This document shows, piece by piece, positions 8,710-18,549 of a stretch of 64,000 nucleotides of DNA; position 1 is the first letter of the stretch, and each line of letters begins with the position of its first letter. The stretch is from UBA1309 sp047605645. Lineage in GTDB: Bacteria > Bacteroidota > Bacteroidia > Bacteroidales > Dysgonomonadaceae. The stretch is from the NCBI GenBank assembly GCA_047605645.1, contig JASGFJ010000020.1, positions 1 through 64,000 of the forward strand, written 5' to 3'. The position numbers and the translations under genes are program-made. Below the pieces are notes generated by a model, which was not told where the DNA came from, searched no databases, and was given only the letters and a program-made list of their open reading frames with translations.

Positions 8710-9600
8710 TTATGGGGTTGCTCTGTACGCAGCTGGCGTCATACCTGTATGTTTTTTAAAAAAGCGTCCAAAGAAAGAAGAACTTGAGAATTCGAGTTCC
8801 TGCGAAATCTGCGCAATAGTCATATTGGTCGATTTTAATAATGCTTTGGAGTGGAGTATGACCATTTCATTAATCAACTGCAAGGGGTTTTTCCCTAATG
8901 TAGCCTTTATTACTTTGGCTAAATGCTTAGGAGTTATATACAATTTACTGGCGTAAAATTCCACCGATCGCTCTTTCAAATAGTTTTTATAAAGACATTG
9001 CCCGAAAAGAAACGTTATTTCCTCATTTCGGCTATGTCCTGCACGACTTTCTTGATTGCGAGAAGAATGCAATGTGGTGATTTCGTAGAGTAATGCCCGA
9101 ATCAGATTTCGAATAATTTTGGCTTGATAGGGTTGATCCGGTTTTGAATTTCTGCTTGATATTAAAGAATGATATTCCATCAAAAGTGTTTTCTTCTCCT
9201 CATCAAGCTGAATGGATGGATTCTCTTCAATAGCAATAGGAAGTTCTACCCTTAAAAACATTCTTAATTCAGTGAAAAAATCCAGAGAAAAAAAGATATA
9301 TTCTAAGTGAAAATCTTCCGAGATTTTTTTTACTTCAAAAATAAAACCGGGAAGTACGCATACAAGAACATTTCTCGTCAACGTATATTCCTTCAAATTG
9401 ATAGACACCTCACCTTCTCCTTCTACGCATAAAAGAAAGGCAAAGCCATTTATAATATAGGGATGAAAAAACAAAAATCTATTTGGAATCTCATTCTGTT
9501 TCTGTCCCGAGACAACCAAATCAGACGACATCATACCAGAAGAATTACCCGGTATATCTTCTGTCGAAATAGTGCTGAACTTGAATTCTGGTTTAATCAT
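8710..9600 (-). CDS. AraC-family transcriptional regulator
   Basis: 296 residues. The N-terminal half (about 40-130) resembles a cupin-like AraC sensor domain. The C-terminal 100 residues form the double helix-turn-helix: 'VEFYASKLYITPKHLAKVIK' is the first motif and 'TIAQISQELEFSSSSFFGRFFKKHTGMTPAAYR' spans the second, with the family-defining G-x-x-P-x-x-Y-R ending. It is divergent from the RND efflux operon, 177 bases away, so it is the likely local regulator of that operon; the inducer cannot be inferred. A minus-strand TATTTTTG at 9630-9637 is a candidate -7 element. Confidence 0.88.
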   Translation of the reverse strand: MIKPEFKFSTISTEDIPGNSSGMMSSDLVVSGQKQNEIPNRFLFFHPYIINGFAFLLCVEGEGEVSINLKEYTLTRNVLVCVLPGFIFEVKKISEDFHLEYIFFSLDFFTELRMFLRVELPIAIEENPSIQLDEEKKTLLMEYHSLISSRNSKPDQPYQAKIIRNLIRALLYEITTLHSSRNQESRAGHSRNEEITFLFGQCLYKNYLKERSVEFYASKLYITPKHLAKVIKATLGKNPLQLINEMVILHSKALLKSTNMTIAQISQELEFSSSSFFGRFFKKHTGMTPAAYRATP

Positions 9601-9777
9601 AAGTGACTCTTTTAACGTTTACTTTGACACAAAAATAACATACAATCCATTATATATCAGCAAAAAATCGCAATAATGCGTATTTTGTGACATTTTAAGA
9701 AACAAATAGGATTCTATAGTTCATTTAAAAGAAGAGAACTTTGTGCCGAAATACAAATGTAAAGACAAAATAGGTAT

Positions 9778-10824
9778 ATGGAAAATGTAAAACGATGTTT
9801 TAAATCCGCTTCAGCCATGGCTCTGACAATAGGAATTCTATTTGCTTCATGCAAAAAATCGAATACAGATGTAAATGGGCCTGCCACTGTTAATGTGAAG
9901 ACAATTATTGCAGACTCTACCTCAGGTGATGCCTATCGCGAATATGTAGGGACAGTCGAAAGTGAAAATTCTGTAGATTTAAGTTTTCAAATCAATGGAA
10001 ACCTGGAACAAATTTATGTCCAGGAAGGACAAAGTGTCCGGCAAGGACAGCTGATTGCTCGAATCAACCCTTCTACATATCAAAACTTATACAATGCGAC
10101 CAAGGCAGGATTGCTTCAGGCAAAAGACAATTATGATCGTCTATCTATCCTACATCAAAACAACAGTCTGCCTGAAATAAAATTCATTGACGCACAAACA
10201 AGCCTCGAACGGGCACATGCTGAAGAAAGAATTGCCAAAAAGAATTTGCTTGATTGCAATCTGTATGCACCTCATGCGGGAGTAATTGGTAAACGTCATG
10301 TAGAGTCGGGAGCCAATGTAATGCCGGGTAGTCCGATAGTAAGCCTGATGAACATCACATCGGTTAAAATCAAAGTGCCCGTACCGGAAAATGACATTGC
10401 GTCCATAAAACTCCAAACGAATTGCCGGATTAAAATACCGGCTTTAGACGATGCTTCCTTTACAGGAATTATTTCAGAAAAAGGCGTTGTAGCCGATCCC
10501 GCCTCCCATACGTATGACGTAAAACTGAAAGTTATAAACCTCAACAAGCAAATTATGCCGGGAATGGTCTGCAAAACTTATCTGCCAAACAATGAAAAGC
10601 AAAGTGGAATTATTCTTCCCATGAAAGCTGTACAGGTCACTTCTTATGGTAAAAGCTTTGTCTGGTTGGTAAATCAAGCAGGGAAAGCTGTCCTCCGGGA
10701 AGTAACTACAGGTAAATTAGTAGGCAACGGCATCCTTATCAAATCGGGACTGAAACAAGGAGATACGGTGGTGGTAGAAGGATACCAGAATCTAAGTCAG
10801 GGAGTTTTAACAAAAAAAATATAA
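9778..10824 (+). CDS. RND efflux periplasmic adaptor (membrane fusion lipoprotein)
   Basis: 348 residues. The N-terminus has a hydrophobic signal and lipobox 'LFASC', so it is probably lipid-anchored in the inner membrane. The order is typical of AcrA/MexA-type adaptors: a beta-barrel strand, a lipoyl half-motif 'INGNLEQIYVQEGQSVRQGQLIARI', a helical hairpin (about 100-150), the second lipoyl half 'YAPHAGVIGKRHVESGANVMPGSPI', a beta-barrel domain and a membrane-proximal domain. It bridges the pump and the outer membrane channel. It is the first gene of a three-gene operon (12 bases before the pump) and is divergent from the AraC regulator. Confidence 0.92.
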   Translation: MENVKRCFKSASAMALTIGILFASCKKSNTDVNGPATVNVKTIIADSTSGDAYREYVGTVESENSVDLSFQINGNLEQIYVQEGQSVRQGQLIARINPSTYQNLYNATKAGLLQAKDNYDRLSILHQNNSLPEIKFIDAQTSLERAHAEERIAKKNLLDCNLYAPHAGVIGKRHVESGANVMPGSPIVSLMNITSVKIKVPVPENDIASIKLQTNCRIKIPALDDASFTGIISEKGVVADPASHTYDVKLKVINLNKQIMPGMVCKTYLPNNEKQSGIILPMKAVQVTSYGKSFVWLVNQAGKAVLREVTTGKLVGNGILIKSGLKQGDTVVVEGYQNLSQGVLTKKI

Positions 10825-10836
10825 CAAAAATACATC

Positions 10837-13800
10837 ATGAAGAAAAAGAGAAATATCATTGAATGGTGTATTCAATATAAACAAATCGTTCTGCTCATTG
10901 CTTTTGCATCGATAATCTTTGGAGTATATTCTCTTATCGTAATGCCGAAACAGGAATTTCCGACATTTACCATTAGACAAGGGCTTGTTATCGGAGTATA
11001 TCCGGGAGCAAATTCGTCTCAGGTCGAAGAGCAGTTGACGAAACCGCTGGAACGATTTCTGTTTACATACAAAGAGGTAAAAAAAGCAAAGACCTACTCT
11101 GAATCACGAGATGGTGTAGTGTATGTCTATGTTCAACTCAACGATGACGTAAACAACAAAGACGAAGTCTGGTCGAAGATCAAACATGGGTTGAACACGT
11201 TCAAATCCGAACTACCCAAAGGGGTGTTAGGGTTGATTGCCAACGATGATTTCGGAGATACTTCCGCATTGCTTATTACCCTGGAATCAGATACAAAAAC
11301 CTACCATCAGCTGCAGACTTACCTCGAGAATCTAGAAGATCATCTCCGGCGAATCGAATCTGTGTCAAACCTACGGCATTATGGTTTGCAGAAAGAACAA
11401 ATAAGTATCTATATCCAGAAGGAAAAGATGGCAACCTATGGCATTAATCTGCTAAGCCTTTACAAAACCTTGTCTTCGCAGGGAATGGCTATTCCTGCGG
11501 GAAAAGTGGACAACGATGCCCTGAGTGTTCCCATCCACATAAAGCCGACACACAATACGGAAAAAGAAATTGAGGATCTGATTATTTTTTCCGATTCGAG
11601 AGGCAACAATATCCGATTGAAAGATATTGCTTCCGTTGTGCGGGAATATCCCAAACCAGACAGCTATATCACCAATAACGGAAAAAAATGCCTGGTACTC
11701 TCTACTGAAATGCGATCCGGATTCAATATTGTAAAATATGGTCGGGAGGTAGATGCCGTGTTAAAAGAATTTGAAAAGACACTCCCGGTAGATGTCAGCA
11801 TTTATCGTATTGCCGACCAACCTCAAGTGGTGGGAAGTTCAATTTATACATTTCTCAAGGAACTTCTGATAGCAGTTGTTGCTGTATTGATCGTGATTGT
11901 ACTTTTGTTACCCTTACGAGTTGCCGGCGTAGCTGCCTCTTCCATTCCTATTACGATTTTTATTTCTCTGGCTTTAATGTTCGCTTGCGGAATAGAACTC
12001 AATACCGTCACCCTGGCAGGACTCATTGTGGTACTTGGTATGATTGTAGACAATTCTATCGTCATTGTAGATAGTTATCTGGAAAAATTAGATCAGGGAG
12101 TTCCCCGCCTGAAAGCCTCTGTTGACAGTACAAAGGAATATTTCAAAGCCATCTTGTCAGCGACATTGGCCATAAGTATCACTTTTTTCCCGTTCCTTGT
12201 GACAATGAAAGGGCAATTCCTTGATTTTCTACAAGCATTCCCCTGGACCATACTTATCACCCTGAGTGTATCGCTTGCAGTAGCAGTCATGATTATTCCG
12301 TTTTTGCAATACCACTTTATAAGGAAAGGAATTGCCGGCCCGGAAAAAGGCAGGAACCCGAAACGGAAATCATTTCTGGACATTCTTCAGGAAAATTACA
12401 ACAAGCTCCTGGATATTGTATTCAAATATCCGAAGACAACTATTGCATTAACACTGGTTTCTGTTGTAACAGGTCTCTACATGTTTGCCAATTTACCTCA
12501 ACGCCTGATGCCTATTGCCGAGCGAAACCAGTTTGCCGTTGAAATTTATCTTCCCAGCGGAACTTCGTTGGATGAGACAAAGAGTGTTGCCGGAGATTTA
12601 GAAAAAACGCTCAAGAAAGACAAAAGAGTCGTTTCGGTCACAAGCTTTATGGGAACAGGTTCGCCTCGATTCCAGACAACCTATGCACCCAAAATGGGAG
12701 GAAAGAATTTTGCTCAATTTATAGTCAATACGTCCTCGAGCCAAGATACGGAAGATTTGTTAGACGAATATACCAACTCTTATGCCCATCATTATCCAAA
12801 CGCCTACGTCAAATTCAAGCAGCTCGATTATCAGGATGCAGTATCAGAAATCGAAATAAGGCTCTCGGGTGACAGTCTTCAGAATCTGAAAAGAGAAGCA
12901 GACAAGCTTATGAGCGAATTAAGAACGCTAAAAGAGCCGTTGCGAATATGGAAAAACATCGAAGAGCCTCTTCCTGATGTCTCTATTGAGGTCGACCAAG
13001 TGGAAGCAAGCCGGCTGGGAGTAAATGACTTGTCTGTCGGATTAGCACTCTCTTCACGTTTCGGCGGATTCAATATCGGGAATATTTGGGAAAATGATTA
13101 TTCGGTGCCTTTGGTATTGAAATCACAATGGGAAAATAAAGACCCGAACCTGGATGATATTGAAAATGAATATGTCTCGGGAATTATGTCGCCGGCAGTT
13201 CCGTTACGTCAAATAGCAAAAGTGACTCCGGGCTGGGATGAAGGACAAATTGTAAGAAGAAACGGTGTAAGATGTATTACAATTATGATGGATCTGAAAC
13301 GAGGAGAATTAGCGAATCTGGTACAAAAGAAAATAGAAAAGATAGTAGAGAAACACCAGGAAGATTTAGGTCGAAACGGCATTCGCGTCACTTACGGAGG
13401 AGTTGCAGAAAGTGATGCTGAAAACATGCCTCCCATCATGGGAGGGTTGATGATTTCCGTCGTAATCATTTTTTTCATTCTCATTTTCCACTTTAAGAGT
13501 ATACGCCTATCCTCCATCATCATTGCGTCAACGATGCTCTGCTTCTTCGGTGCAGCACTTGGTCTTAGAATCATGCATCTCAATTTCAGTATTACAGCTG
13601 TATTGGGTATTGTCAGCCTTATTGGTATTATTGTCCGAAATGGAATCATCATGTTCGACTATATCAAGGAGCTGAGACACGAAGGCAAAGATGTGTACGA
13701 AGCCGCCAAAGAGGCCGGACGAAGGAGAATGCGTCCCATCTTTTTAACGACAGCCGCAGCTTCGTTCGGTGTTATCCCGATGATTATCAGCAAAAGTCCA

Positions 13801-13929
13801 CTCTGGTGTCCCATGGGTACCGTCATCGCTTTCGGCGCCATGATTACAATGGTATTCATCCTGACTGTCCTCCCGTTGGTTTATTGGATAACCTACCGCA
13901 AACAAGACAAACAAATCAATCAAGACTAA
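10837..13929 (+). CDS. RND-family efflux pump permease
   Basis: 1030 residues, normal length for an AcrB-like proton-driven pump. The sequence opens with the single N-terminal transmembrane helix followed by 'PKQEFPTF', and the two repeated halves each have a periplasmic porter domain and a bundle of helices. The proton-relay helix reads 'GLIVVLGMIVDNSIVIVDS', where the first Asp of the AcrB Asp-Asp pair is kept and the second is Asn. The C-terminal half has the usual 'GIIVRNGIIMFDYI' and 'RRRMRPIFLTTAAA' segments. Substrates cannot be read from sequence. It lies between adaptor and outer-membrane factor genes. Confidence 0.92.
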   Translation: MKKKRNIIEWCIQYKQIVLLIAFASIIFGVYSLIVMPKQEFPTFTIRQGLVIGVYPGANSSQVEEQLTKPLERFLFTYKEVKKAKTYSESRDGVVYVYVQLNDDVNNKDEVWSKIKHGLNTFKSELPKGVLGLIANDDFGDTSALLITLESDTKTYHQLQTYLENLEDHLRRIESVSNLRHYGLQKEQISIYIQKEKMATYGINLLSLYKTLSSQGMAIPAGKVDNDALSVPIHIKPTHNTEKEIEDLIIFSDSRGNNIRLKDIASVVREYPKPDSYITNNGKKCLVLSTEMRSGFNIVKYGREVDAVLKEFEKTLPVDVSIYRIADQPQVVGSSIYTFLKELLIAVVAVLIVIVLLLPLRVAGVAASSIPITIFISLALMFACGIELNTVTLAGLIVVLGMIVDNSIVIVDSYLEKLDQGVPRLKASVDSTKEYFKAILSATLAISITFFPFLVTMKGQFLDFLQAFPWTILITLSVSLAVAVMIIPFLQYHFIRKGIAGPEKGRNPKRKSFLDILQENYNKLLDIVFKYPKTTIALTLVSVVTGLYMFANLPQRLMPIAERNQFAVEIYLPSGTSLDETKSVAGDLEKTLKKDKRVVSVTSFMGTGSPRFQTTYAPKMGGKNFAQFIVNTSSSQDTEDLLDEYTNSYAHHYPNAYVKFKQLDYQDAVSEIEIRLSGDSLQNLKREADKLMSELRTLKEPLRIWKNIEEPLPDVSIEVDQVEASRLGVNDLSVGLALSSRFGGFNIGNIWENDYSVPLVLKSQWENKDPNLDDIENEYVSGIMSPAVPLRQIAKVTPGWDEGQIVRRNGVRCITIMMDLKRGELANLVQKKIEKIVEKHQEDLGRNGIRVTYGGVAESDAENMPPIMGGLMISVVIIFFILIFHFKSIRLSSIIIASTMLCFFGAALGLRIMHLNFSITAVLGIVSLIGIIVRNGIIMFDYIKELRHEGKDVYEAAKEAGRRRMRPIFLTTAAASFGVIPMIISKSPLWCPMGTVIAFGAMITMVFILTVLPLVYWITYRKQDKQINQD

Positions 13930-13934
13930 TCGCA

Positions 13935-15254
13935 ATGAAACTAAAACAAATCGCCATTCTATATATACTGAGCCTTCCGTTAGGCCTTTCGGCACAGAGT
14001 AAATACTCACTGGAAAATTGCAAAGAACTTGCATTGAAAAACAACCGCCAATTGGTAAATGCCGAATTACAAATTCAGGCATCGGAAGAAACCCGGAAGG
14101 AAGCATACACTAAATATTTTCCATCCCTGAGTGCCTCCGGTTTGGGATTCATGTCTAATAAAGGGTTGCTTTCGGGCGATACTCCACCTCTGAGCTTTCC
14201 TCTTTCAGGAGCCACATTGGATATTCCATCCATGCCGTACAGTTTCTTAAAAAAAGGAGGAATGGGCTCTCTTCTGTTGACTCAACCTCTTTACGCAGGT
14301 GGTAGAATCATCAATGGCAACAAACTGGCTTCTTTAAACAAAGAAGTCAACCGTCAGCGATTGCGCCAAACAGAAAATCAGGTTCTCCTCGAAACAGAGA
14401 ATCTTTATTGGACCATTGTTTCTCTTGAAGAGAAAGTGAAAACCATCAATGCGTTGGAAGAACAATTGTATTCACTTAAAAAAGATGCAGAAGTATCCTT
14501 GAAAGCCGGATTGGTAACCATGAATGATGTTTTGCAGGTAAAATTAAAAATAAATGAACTTGCAAGTTCCCGCCTCACGATTGAAAATAATATCGAAGTC
14601 TGCAAAATGAATCTTTCCAGACTCATGGGAATCGCCGGTGAACCAACCTCTTCTTTTAACGTCGTTGCTCCGGACATGCAACACCCCGCGCTGCCCCAAA
14701 CGCTTTATGTCAATCATAAAGAAGCATTGAAGGCTCGTCCGGAAACCAATTTACTCGACAAAGGAGTAGAAGCAGCCAAGCTACAAACAAAAATAAAAAG
14801 AGGAGACTATCTACCGTCCGTAGCCGTTGGGGTAAGTTATTCCCAAAATAATTTTCTAGACAAATGGCAAGGCAACACCCTCGGATTTGTATCAGTCAGC
14901 GTTCCTATTTCCGGCTGGTGGGGTGGTTCACATGCGCTCAAAAAGCAACAGATGGAAGAGGAAATAGCTAGAAATTCCCAATTGGACGGACAAGAGCAGC
15001 TCTTAATTCAGATGCAAAATGTCCGCAATGAGCTTGACAACGCATACAAGCAGATTCTGATTGCCAATGAATCTATCGAACAGTCAACTGAAAATCTCCG
15101 AATCTACAACAACCAGTACAAATCGGGGATTGTAAAGATGAGCGACCTATTAGATGCACAGACTTTGTTCCAGAAGAGCAAAGATTTATATGTGGATTCT
15201 TTTGCAGATTACCAGAAAAAATGCGTTGAATACATGCAAGTTACCGGTCGATAA
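13935..15254 (+). CDS. TolC-family outer-membrane efflux channel
   Basis: 439 residues from the ATG at 13935, six bases after the pump stop; an in-frame extension overlapping the pump is unlikely. A signal peptide ends near 'LGLSAQS'. The protein shows the two-fold repeated outer-membrane-factor organisation with long heptad-like helices: 'YSLENCKELALKNNRQLVNAELQ' at the start, and 'AYKQILIANESIEQSTENL' and 'YKSGIVKMSDLLDAQ' near the end. It completes the tripartite pump encoded by the preceding two genes. Confidence 0.9.
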   Translation: MKLKQIAILYILSLPLGLSAQSKYSLENCKELALKNNRQLVNAELQIQASEETRKEAYTKYFPSLSASGLGFMSNKGLLSGDTPPLSFPLSGATLDIPSMPYSFLKKGGMGSLLLTQPLYAGGRIINGNKLASLNKEVNRQRLRQTENQVLLETENLYWTIVSLEEKVKTINALEEQLYSLKKDAEVSLKAGLVTMNDVLQVKLKINELASSRLTIENNIEVCKMNLSRLMGIAGEPTSSFNVVAPDMQHPALPQTLYVNHKEALKARPETNLLDKGVEAAKLQTKIKRGDYLPSVAVGVSYSQNNFLDKWQGNTLGFVSVSVPISGWWGGSHALKKQQMEEEIARNSQLDGQEQLLIQMQNVRNELDNAYKQILIANESIEQSTENLRIYNNQYKSGIVKMSDLLDAQTLFQKSKDLYVDSFADYQKKCVEYMQVTGR

Positions 15255-15477
15255 TTTTCTAAATAATGAAAATGAGATTTATATCAGACAACTTAAGGCC
15301 TGTGTTTAATACATTCGTTTTTATAGTCGTATAAATTCATCATAATGAAGCTCTTTGACATTTTGATTGACTTGAAAATCGGTAAGTCATTTAACGGTTG
15401 TAATTTTTCAAATGAGGATATGTATAAATAAAAACCGAAAGCCTGATTTTAATGAAAGGTCAGGTATACACAACCGG

Positions 15478-15569
15478 GACATAGCCACAAATAATGTGTT
15501 GTAACAATTTTTTATGCAAAAGTTTTTTTTGACAATTAAGACATAACCACAAATAATATGTTGCAACAC
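15478..15569 (+). repeat. Two 30-bp direct repeats upstream of the DUF3943 gene
   Basis: Copies at 15478-15507 and 15540-15569 match at 26 of 30 positions. Each starts GACATA(G/A)CCACAAATAAT and continues with (A/G)TGTTG(T/C)AACA. They are 62 bases apart start to start, about six helical turns, and end 49 bases before the predicted promoter. The pattern ACAA-N8-TTGT gives each partial dyad symmetry. This is the arrangement expected for tandem activator sites; the regulator is unknown. Confidence 0.65.
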
Positions 15570-15617
15570 ACAGGAGATATGTCTCCTCTCTCTATGGTTA
15601 AAATTTGTTTTATTCTC

Positions 15618-15649
15618 TTGATATTGAATCTCTAATTATCTTATCTTTG
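15618..15649 (+). promoter_or_regulatory. Predicted promoter of the DUF3943 gene
   Basis: TTG at 15618-15620 is followed after 21 bases by TATCTTTG at 15642-15649, fitting the Bacteroidetes consensus. It lies inside the 5' extension of the longest reading frame and so supports translation from the ATG at 15692. Confidence 0.55.
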
Positions 15650-15691
15650 GATACTCAAATAGAGTTCAATACCAAGCATACATTCAACTAT

Positions 15692-17173
15692 ATGTATAAA
15701 AAACTTATCATCACCTTCGTTATATTCATTGCAACTGGAATACCGGGATATGCTCAGTTTGCCATACACAAAACAGTAGTTCCGCCCCGTCCTGCCGACT
15801 CTACAGATATCGCCTTCTATTCAATAAAGAAAGGGCTGGGAGCTGCAACACAGATATTTTCTTTCAATATGGGATTATGGGCATTCAACAGGTATGTAGC
15901 CAAGCAAGATTATGCATACATCAATATTCATACCATCAAAAAAAACATCAAGCACAAGTGGGTATGGGACAATGATGATATGGGTAATAACATGTTTCTG
16001 CATCCTTACCATGGCAATCTTTATTTCAATTCTGCCCGTTCGCGTGGATATAATTTTTGGGAATCAGGTGCCTTTGCTCTGGGAGGAAGTGCTATGTGGG
16101 AGCTGTTTATGGAAAATGAATATCCTTCCTTCAACGATATTATCGCAACTCCTATCGGAGGGCTTGCTTTAGGCGAGGTGTTCTACCGGACATCCGATTT
16201 GGTTCTTGACGACAGGCTGGATGGGATGAATCGCTTTGGACGCGAATTGGCCGGTTTTATCATCGCACCGACACGAGGACTCACCCGTATACTGAATGGA
16301 GATGCATGGCGTAAACGAGCCACTACAGGTAAGCAATTCGGAATACCGGATGTATCTGTAGAAATTGGCTCCGGCCTGCGGGCATTGGAACTCAAAGGTC
16401 AGATATTGGATAAAGGAGTCGGTGCGGCAGTGGATATTAATATCGAATACGGAGATCCTTTTGCTACCGAAAATAAAAATCCATACGATTATTTTTCGTT
16501 CCGCAGCAACCTGAATGTGCAAGGTTCACAACCTCTGCTCAGCCAATTAAATATATTGGGGCGTCTTTATGTCACTGAAGTGGTAGATAATAAGAAGGAT
16601 TTCCTTAACTTCGGATTTTATCAGCACTTCGATTATTATGACTCAGACACGATATCCAACGTCTCCAATAGAATACCATATAAATTCTGCACTCCGGCTT
16701 CTGTGGGTTCAGGGTTTATGTACGAAAATAAACGATGGAAGAATGTAAAACTCAAAGCCTTTATGCACAGCACCCTGGTGATGTTAGGAGGTACTCTTAG
16801 CGATCATTATGTGGTGGATAAGCGCAACTACAACCTGGCAAGTGGATTCAGTGCCAAAATAGGAGGAAGCTTTGCTTATAAGAATAAAATAAGCATATCT
16901 TCTGCTTATGAGATATATCGCATGTTTACATGGAAAGGTTATCCGGATCAGATCGACTGGGATAATATAAATGTACACGAATTTGATTATCAGGGAGACC
17001 GATCGCAGGCTACGCTTCAGGTACTTACATTAAGGACGGATTTAAAAATGACAAATCATCTTTATTTGACGGGAATATTCAGCAATTACGCTCGAAATAC
17101 TAAATATAAATACAACGAGAATGTTTCTTCCAGAACCTCTGAAGGCCGTTTGCTATTAAGCTATAAATTCTAA
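15692..17173 (+). CDS. DUF3943 outer-membrane-associated protein
   Basis: 493 residues from the ATG at 15692, which starts a clear signal peptide ending near 'GYAQF'. The segment with 'WVWDNDDMGNNMFLHPYHGNLYFNSARSRG' (about residues 90-120), followed by 'GSAMWELFMENEYPSFNDIIATPIGG' and 'GEVFYRTSDLVLDDR', is the signature of DUF3943. The C-terminal half is rich in aromatic residues and ends 'RLLLSYKF', a barrel-closing strand. It is probably a periplasm-facing or outer membrane protein; the molecular role of DUF3943 is unknown to me. Paired repeats upstream suggest dedicated regulation. Confidence 0.78.
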   Translation: MYKKLIITFVIFIATGIPGYAQFAIHKTVVPPRPADSTDIAFYSIKKGLGAATQIFSFNMGLWAFNRYVAKQDYAYINIHTIKKNIKHKWVWDNDDMGNNMFLHPYHGNLYFNSARSRGYNFWESGAFALGGSAMWELFMENEYPSFNDIIATPIGGLALGEVFYRTSDLVLDDRLDGMNRFGRELAGFIIAPTRGLTRILNGDAWRKRATTGKQFGIPDVSVEIGSGLRALELKGQILDKGVGAAVDINIEYGDPFATENKNPYDYFSFRSNLNVQGSQPLLSQLNILGRLYVTEVVDNKKDFLNFGFYQHFDYYDSDTISNVSNRIPYKFCTPASVGSGFMYENKRWKNVKLKAFMHSTLVMLGGTLSDHYVVDKRNYNLASGFSAKIGGSFAYKNKISISSAYEIYRMFTWKGYPDQIDWDNINVHEFDYQGDRSQATLQVLTLRTDLKMTNHLYLTGIFSNYARNTKYKYNENVSSRTSEGRLLLSYKF

Positions 17174-17696
17174 AGACAATAAGCAGTTGTTTATATCTAA
17201 ACGTTGATGATTGCACCCATTATACTCTTTGATATTTCTCTATAGGTTCAAAAAACAAACAGACAAATGGATATGAATGGATTGGAAGGTTTATTCCATA
17301 GATTTATATTGGCTAAAAAAACTGCTTTATTCGCTCTGATTCCATATAGTTTGCTTACTCCGTGCGTTGGTTATGTCGCATTCGGAATCGGTTAAAGTAC
17401 CCATTAGTCGCTAATAAACAAGCACTCATAATGAGTTGTAAGTATATACATTGTCGCATTTTGGAAATAAGCGACATAACAGATTAGACACATGAAAGTA
17501 ATTCTATAGAACTACTTATTCAATTATTTGGAACATTACAAGCTTACCCCAATTTATTATTTCATGCATCTGCATAAGGTAACAGGTTTTCAATTCAAAT
17601 CAAAAAAAAATGACATCACTGGTATCTGTTTAATTATAAACAAATTCAAAAAAACAATATACCGGCATTCATGAATATCCTTAAAATAAAAAACAG
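17174..17696. other. Intergenic region, no gene supported
   Basis: It contains a short dyad TGTCGC-N13-GCGACA (17452-17476) and a 42-codon open frame at 17267-17395 without any recognisable feature. TATGTCGC and TTGTCGC occur as related words. No gene is called. Confidence 0.4.
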
Positions 17697-18149
17697 ATGA
17701 AAGTTTTCCGTTTACAACCATTGCATTTTGTACTGGCCTTCGTCCTTCTGTTCTTCTTTTGCGAATTTGCTGCTAAACGGCAATTGAGCAAAGAGTTGTC
17801 GCGACTCACAGAATCGTTGACAGAATTGACTCCGGAACAATTGTCAGACAGCACGCACTCCGGAGACTGTATTGTGCTTTTTTATAAATCAGATTCTAAA
17901 TTATCAGACTATATGCAAGAAAGACTGATCAAGTTACGCAACAATCATGTTTCTGACAATATTCGTTACTATCAAATCGATGTTAACACCAACGACAATC
18001 TGATTGACAAATACACGCTCTCTCTCGTACCTATGATTCTCGCATTTAAAGACGGCCAGGAGCAGCAACGAATAATGGGGCTTGTACCCGCTTCCAATTT
18101 AAACATAATCCATAACAGATTGCTATATGAACAAAATAATACCTACTAA
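17697..18149 (+). CDS. Membrane-anchored thioredoxin-fold protein lacking the active-site cysteines
   Basis: 150 residues. A single N-terminal hydrophobic segment (about 8-24) anchors a periplasmic domain with thioredoxin-like strand order: 'CIVLFYKSDSKLSDYM', then 'IRYYQIDVNTNDNLIDKYTLSLVPMILAFKDGQ', which has the typical cis-proline in 'LVPM'. The redox motif C-x-x-C is absent: the place after 'LFYK' reads SDSKLS. It therefore probably binds or scaffolds rather than acting as an oxidoreductase. Its 3' end overlaps the next gene by 23 bases, implying coupled translation. Confidence 0.55.
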   Translation: MKVFRLQPLHFVLAFVLLFFFCEFAAKRQLSKELSRLTESLTELTPEQLSDSTHSGDCIVLFYKSDSKLSDYMQERLIKLRNNHVSDNIRYYQIDVNTNDNLIDKYTLSLVPMILAFKDGQEQQRIMGLVPASNLNIIHNRLLYEQNNTY

Positions 18150-18399
18150 TGAGTTAGAGCAAGCCTCTTTTTCCTCCGATTTCGATAGGAAGAAAAAAGT
18201 GAATCCATTAACCGAATTTCTCTCTGTCAACAAAAAAGCTCTTATCGGAATGGTATCCGGATTCATCATCGGATATCTCTACTGGTATTTTTGGGGCTGC
18301 TATTGGGGAGTATATCCGCTATCGGCTGAGTGCTGGGTAAATTGTTTTGCCGGCTTGCTCTTTGGGGGATTTATCGGCAGTTTAATGAATGAAATATGA
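18127..18399 (+). CDS. Small DUF6132-like membrane protein
   Basis: 90 residues. About 40 charged N-terminal residues are followed by a hydrophobic segment and a conserved-looking core 'GYLYWYFWGCYWGVYPLSAECW' region (only the pattern matters: GYLY, GC, P-S, then a second glycine-rich helix 'GLLFGGFIGSL'). This matches the short Bacteroidetes DUF6132 proteins, which have G-C-x2-G-x-C-P between two helices, except that the usual cysteine before the proline is Tyr here. DUF6132 is often next to thioredoxin-like genes, as here, and the two reading frames overlap. Confidence 0.5.
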   Translation: MNKIIPTNELEQASFSSDFDRKKKVNPLTEFLSVNKKALIGMVSGFIIGYLYWYFWGCYWGVYPLSAECWVNCFAGLLFGGFIGSLMNEI

Positions 18400-18549
18400 A
18401 ACGATGCATGATTTTTATTCAATCCCCCAATTCTATCATTTAAAAATCAGGAGAGTTTCCTACCAGCCAACAGTAAGAATTAAAGTGTAAGTAAATGTTC
18501 ATAATTAGCGGCAAGCGGATACATACATAATACACTGAACATAAATAAT

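Noticed and set aside
11844..12065. Antisense frames inside the RND pump and other long genes
   Set aside because: They are shadows of well-supported coding sequence on the other strand.
17267..17395. 42-residue ATG-started frame
   Set aside because: No leader motif, no neighbouring partner gene and no good ribosome-binding context.
17452..17476. TGTCGC/GCGACA dyad as a terminator
   Set aside because: Six-base arms only, 13-base loop and no T-run.
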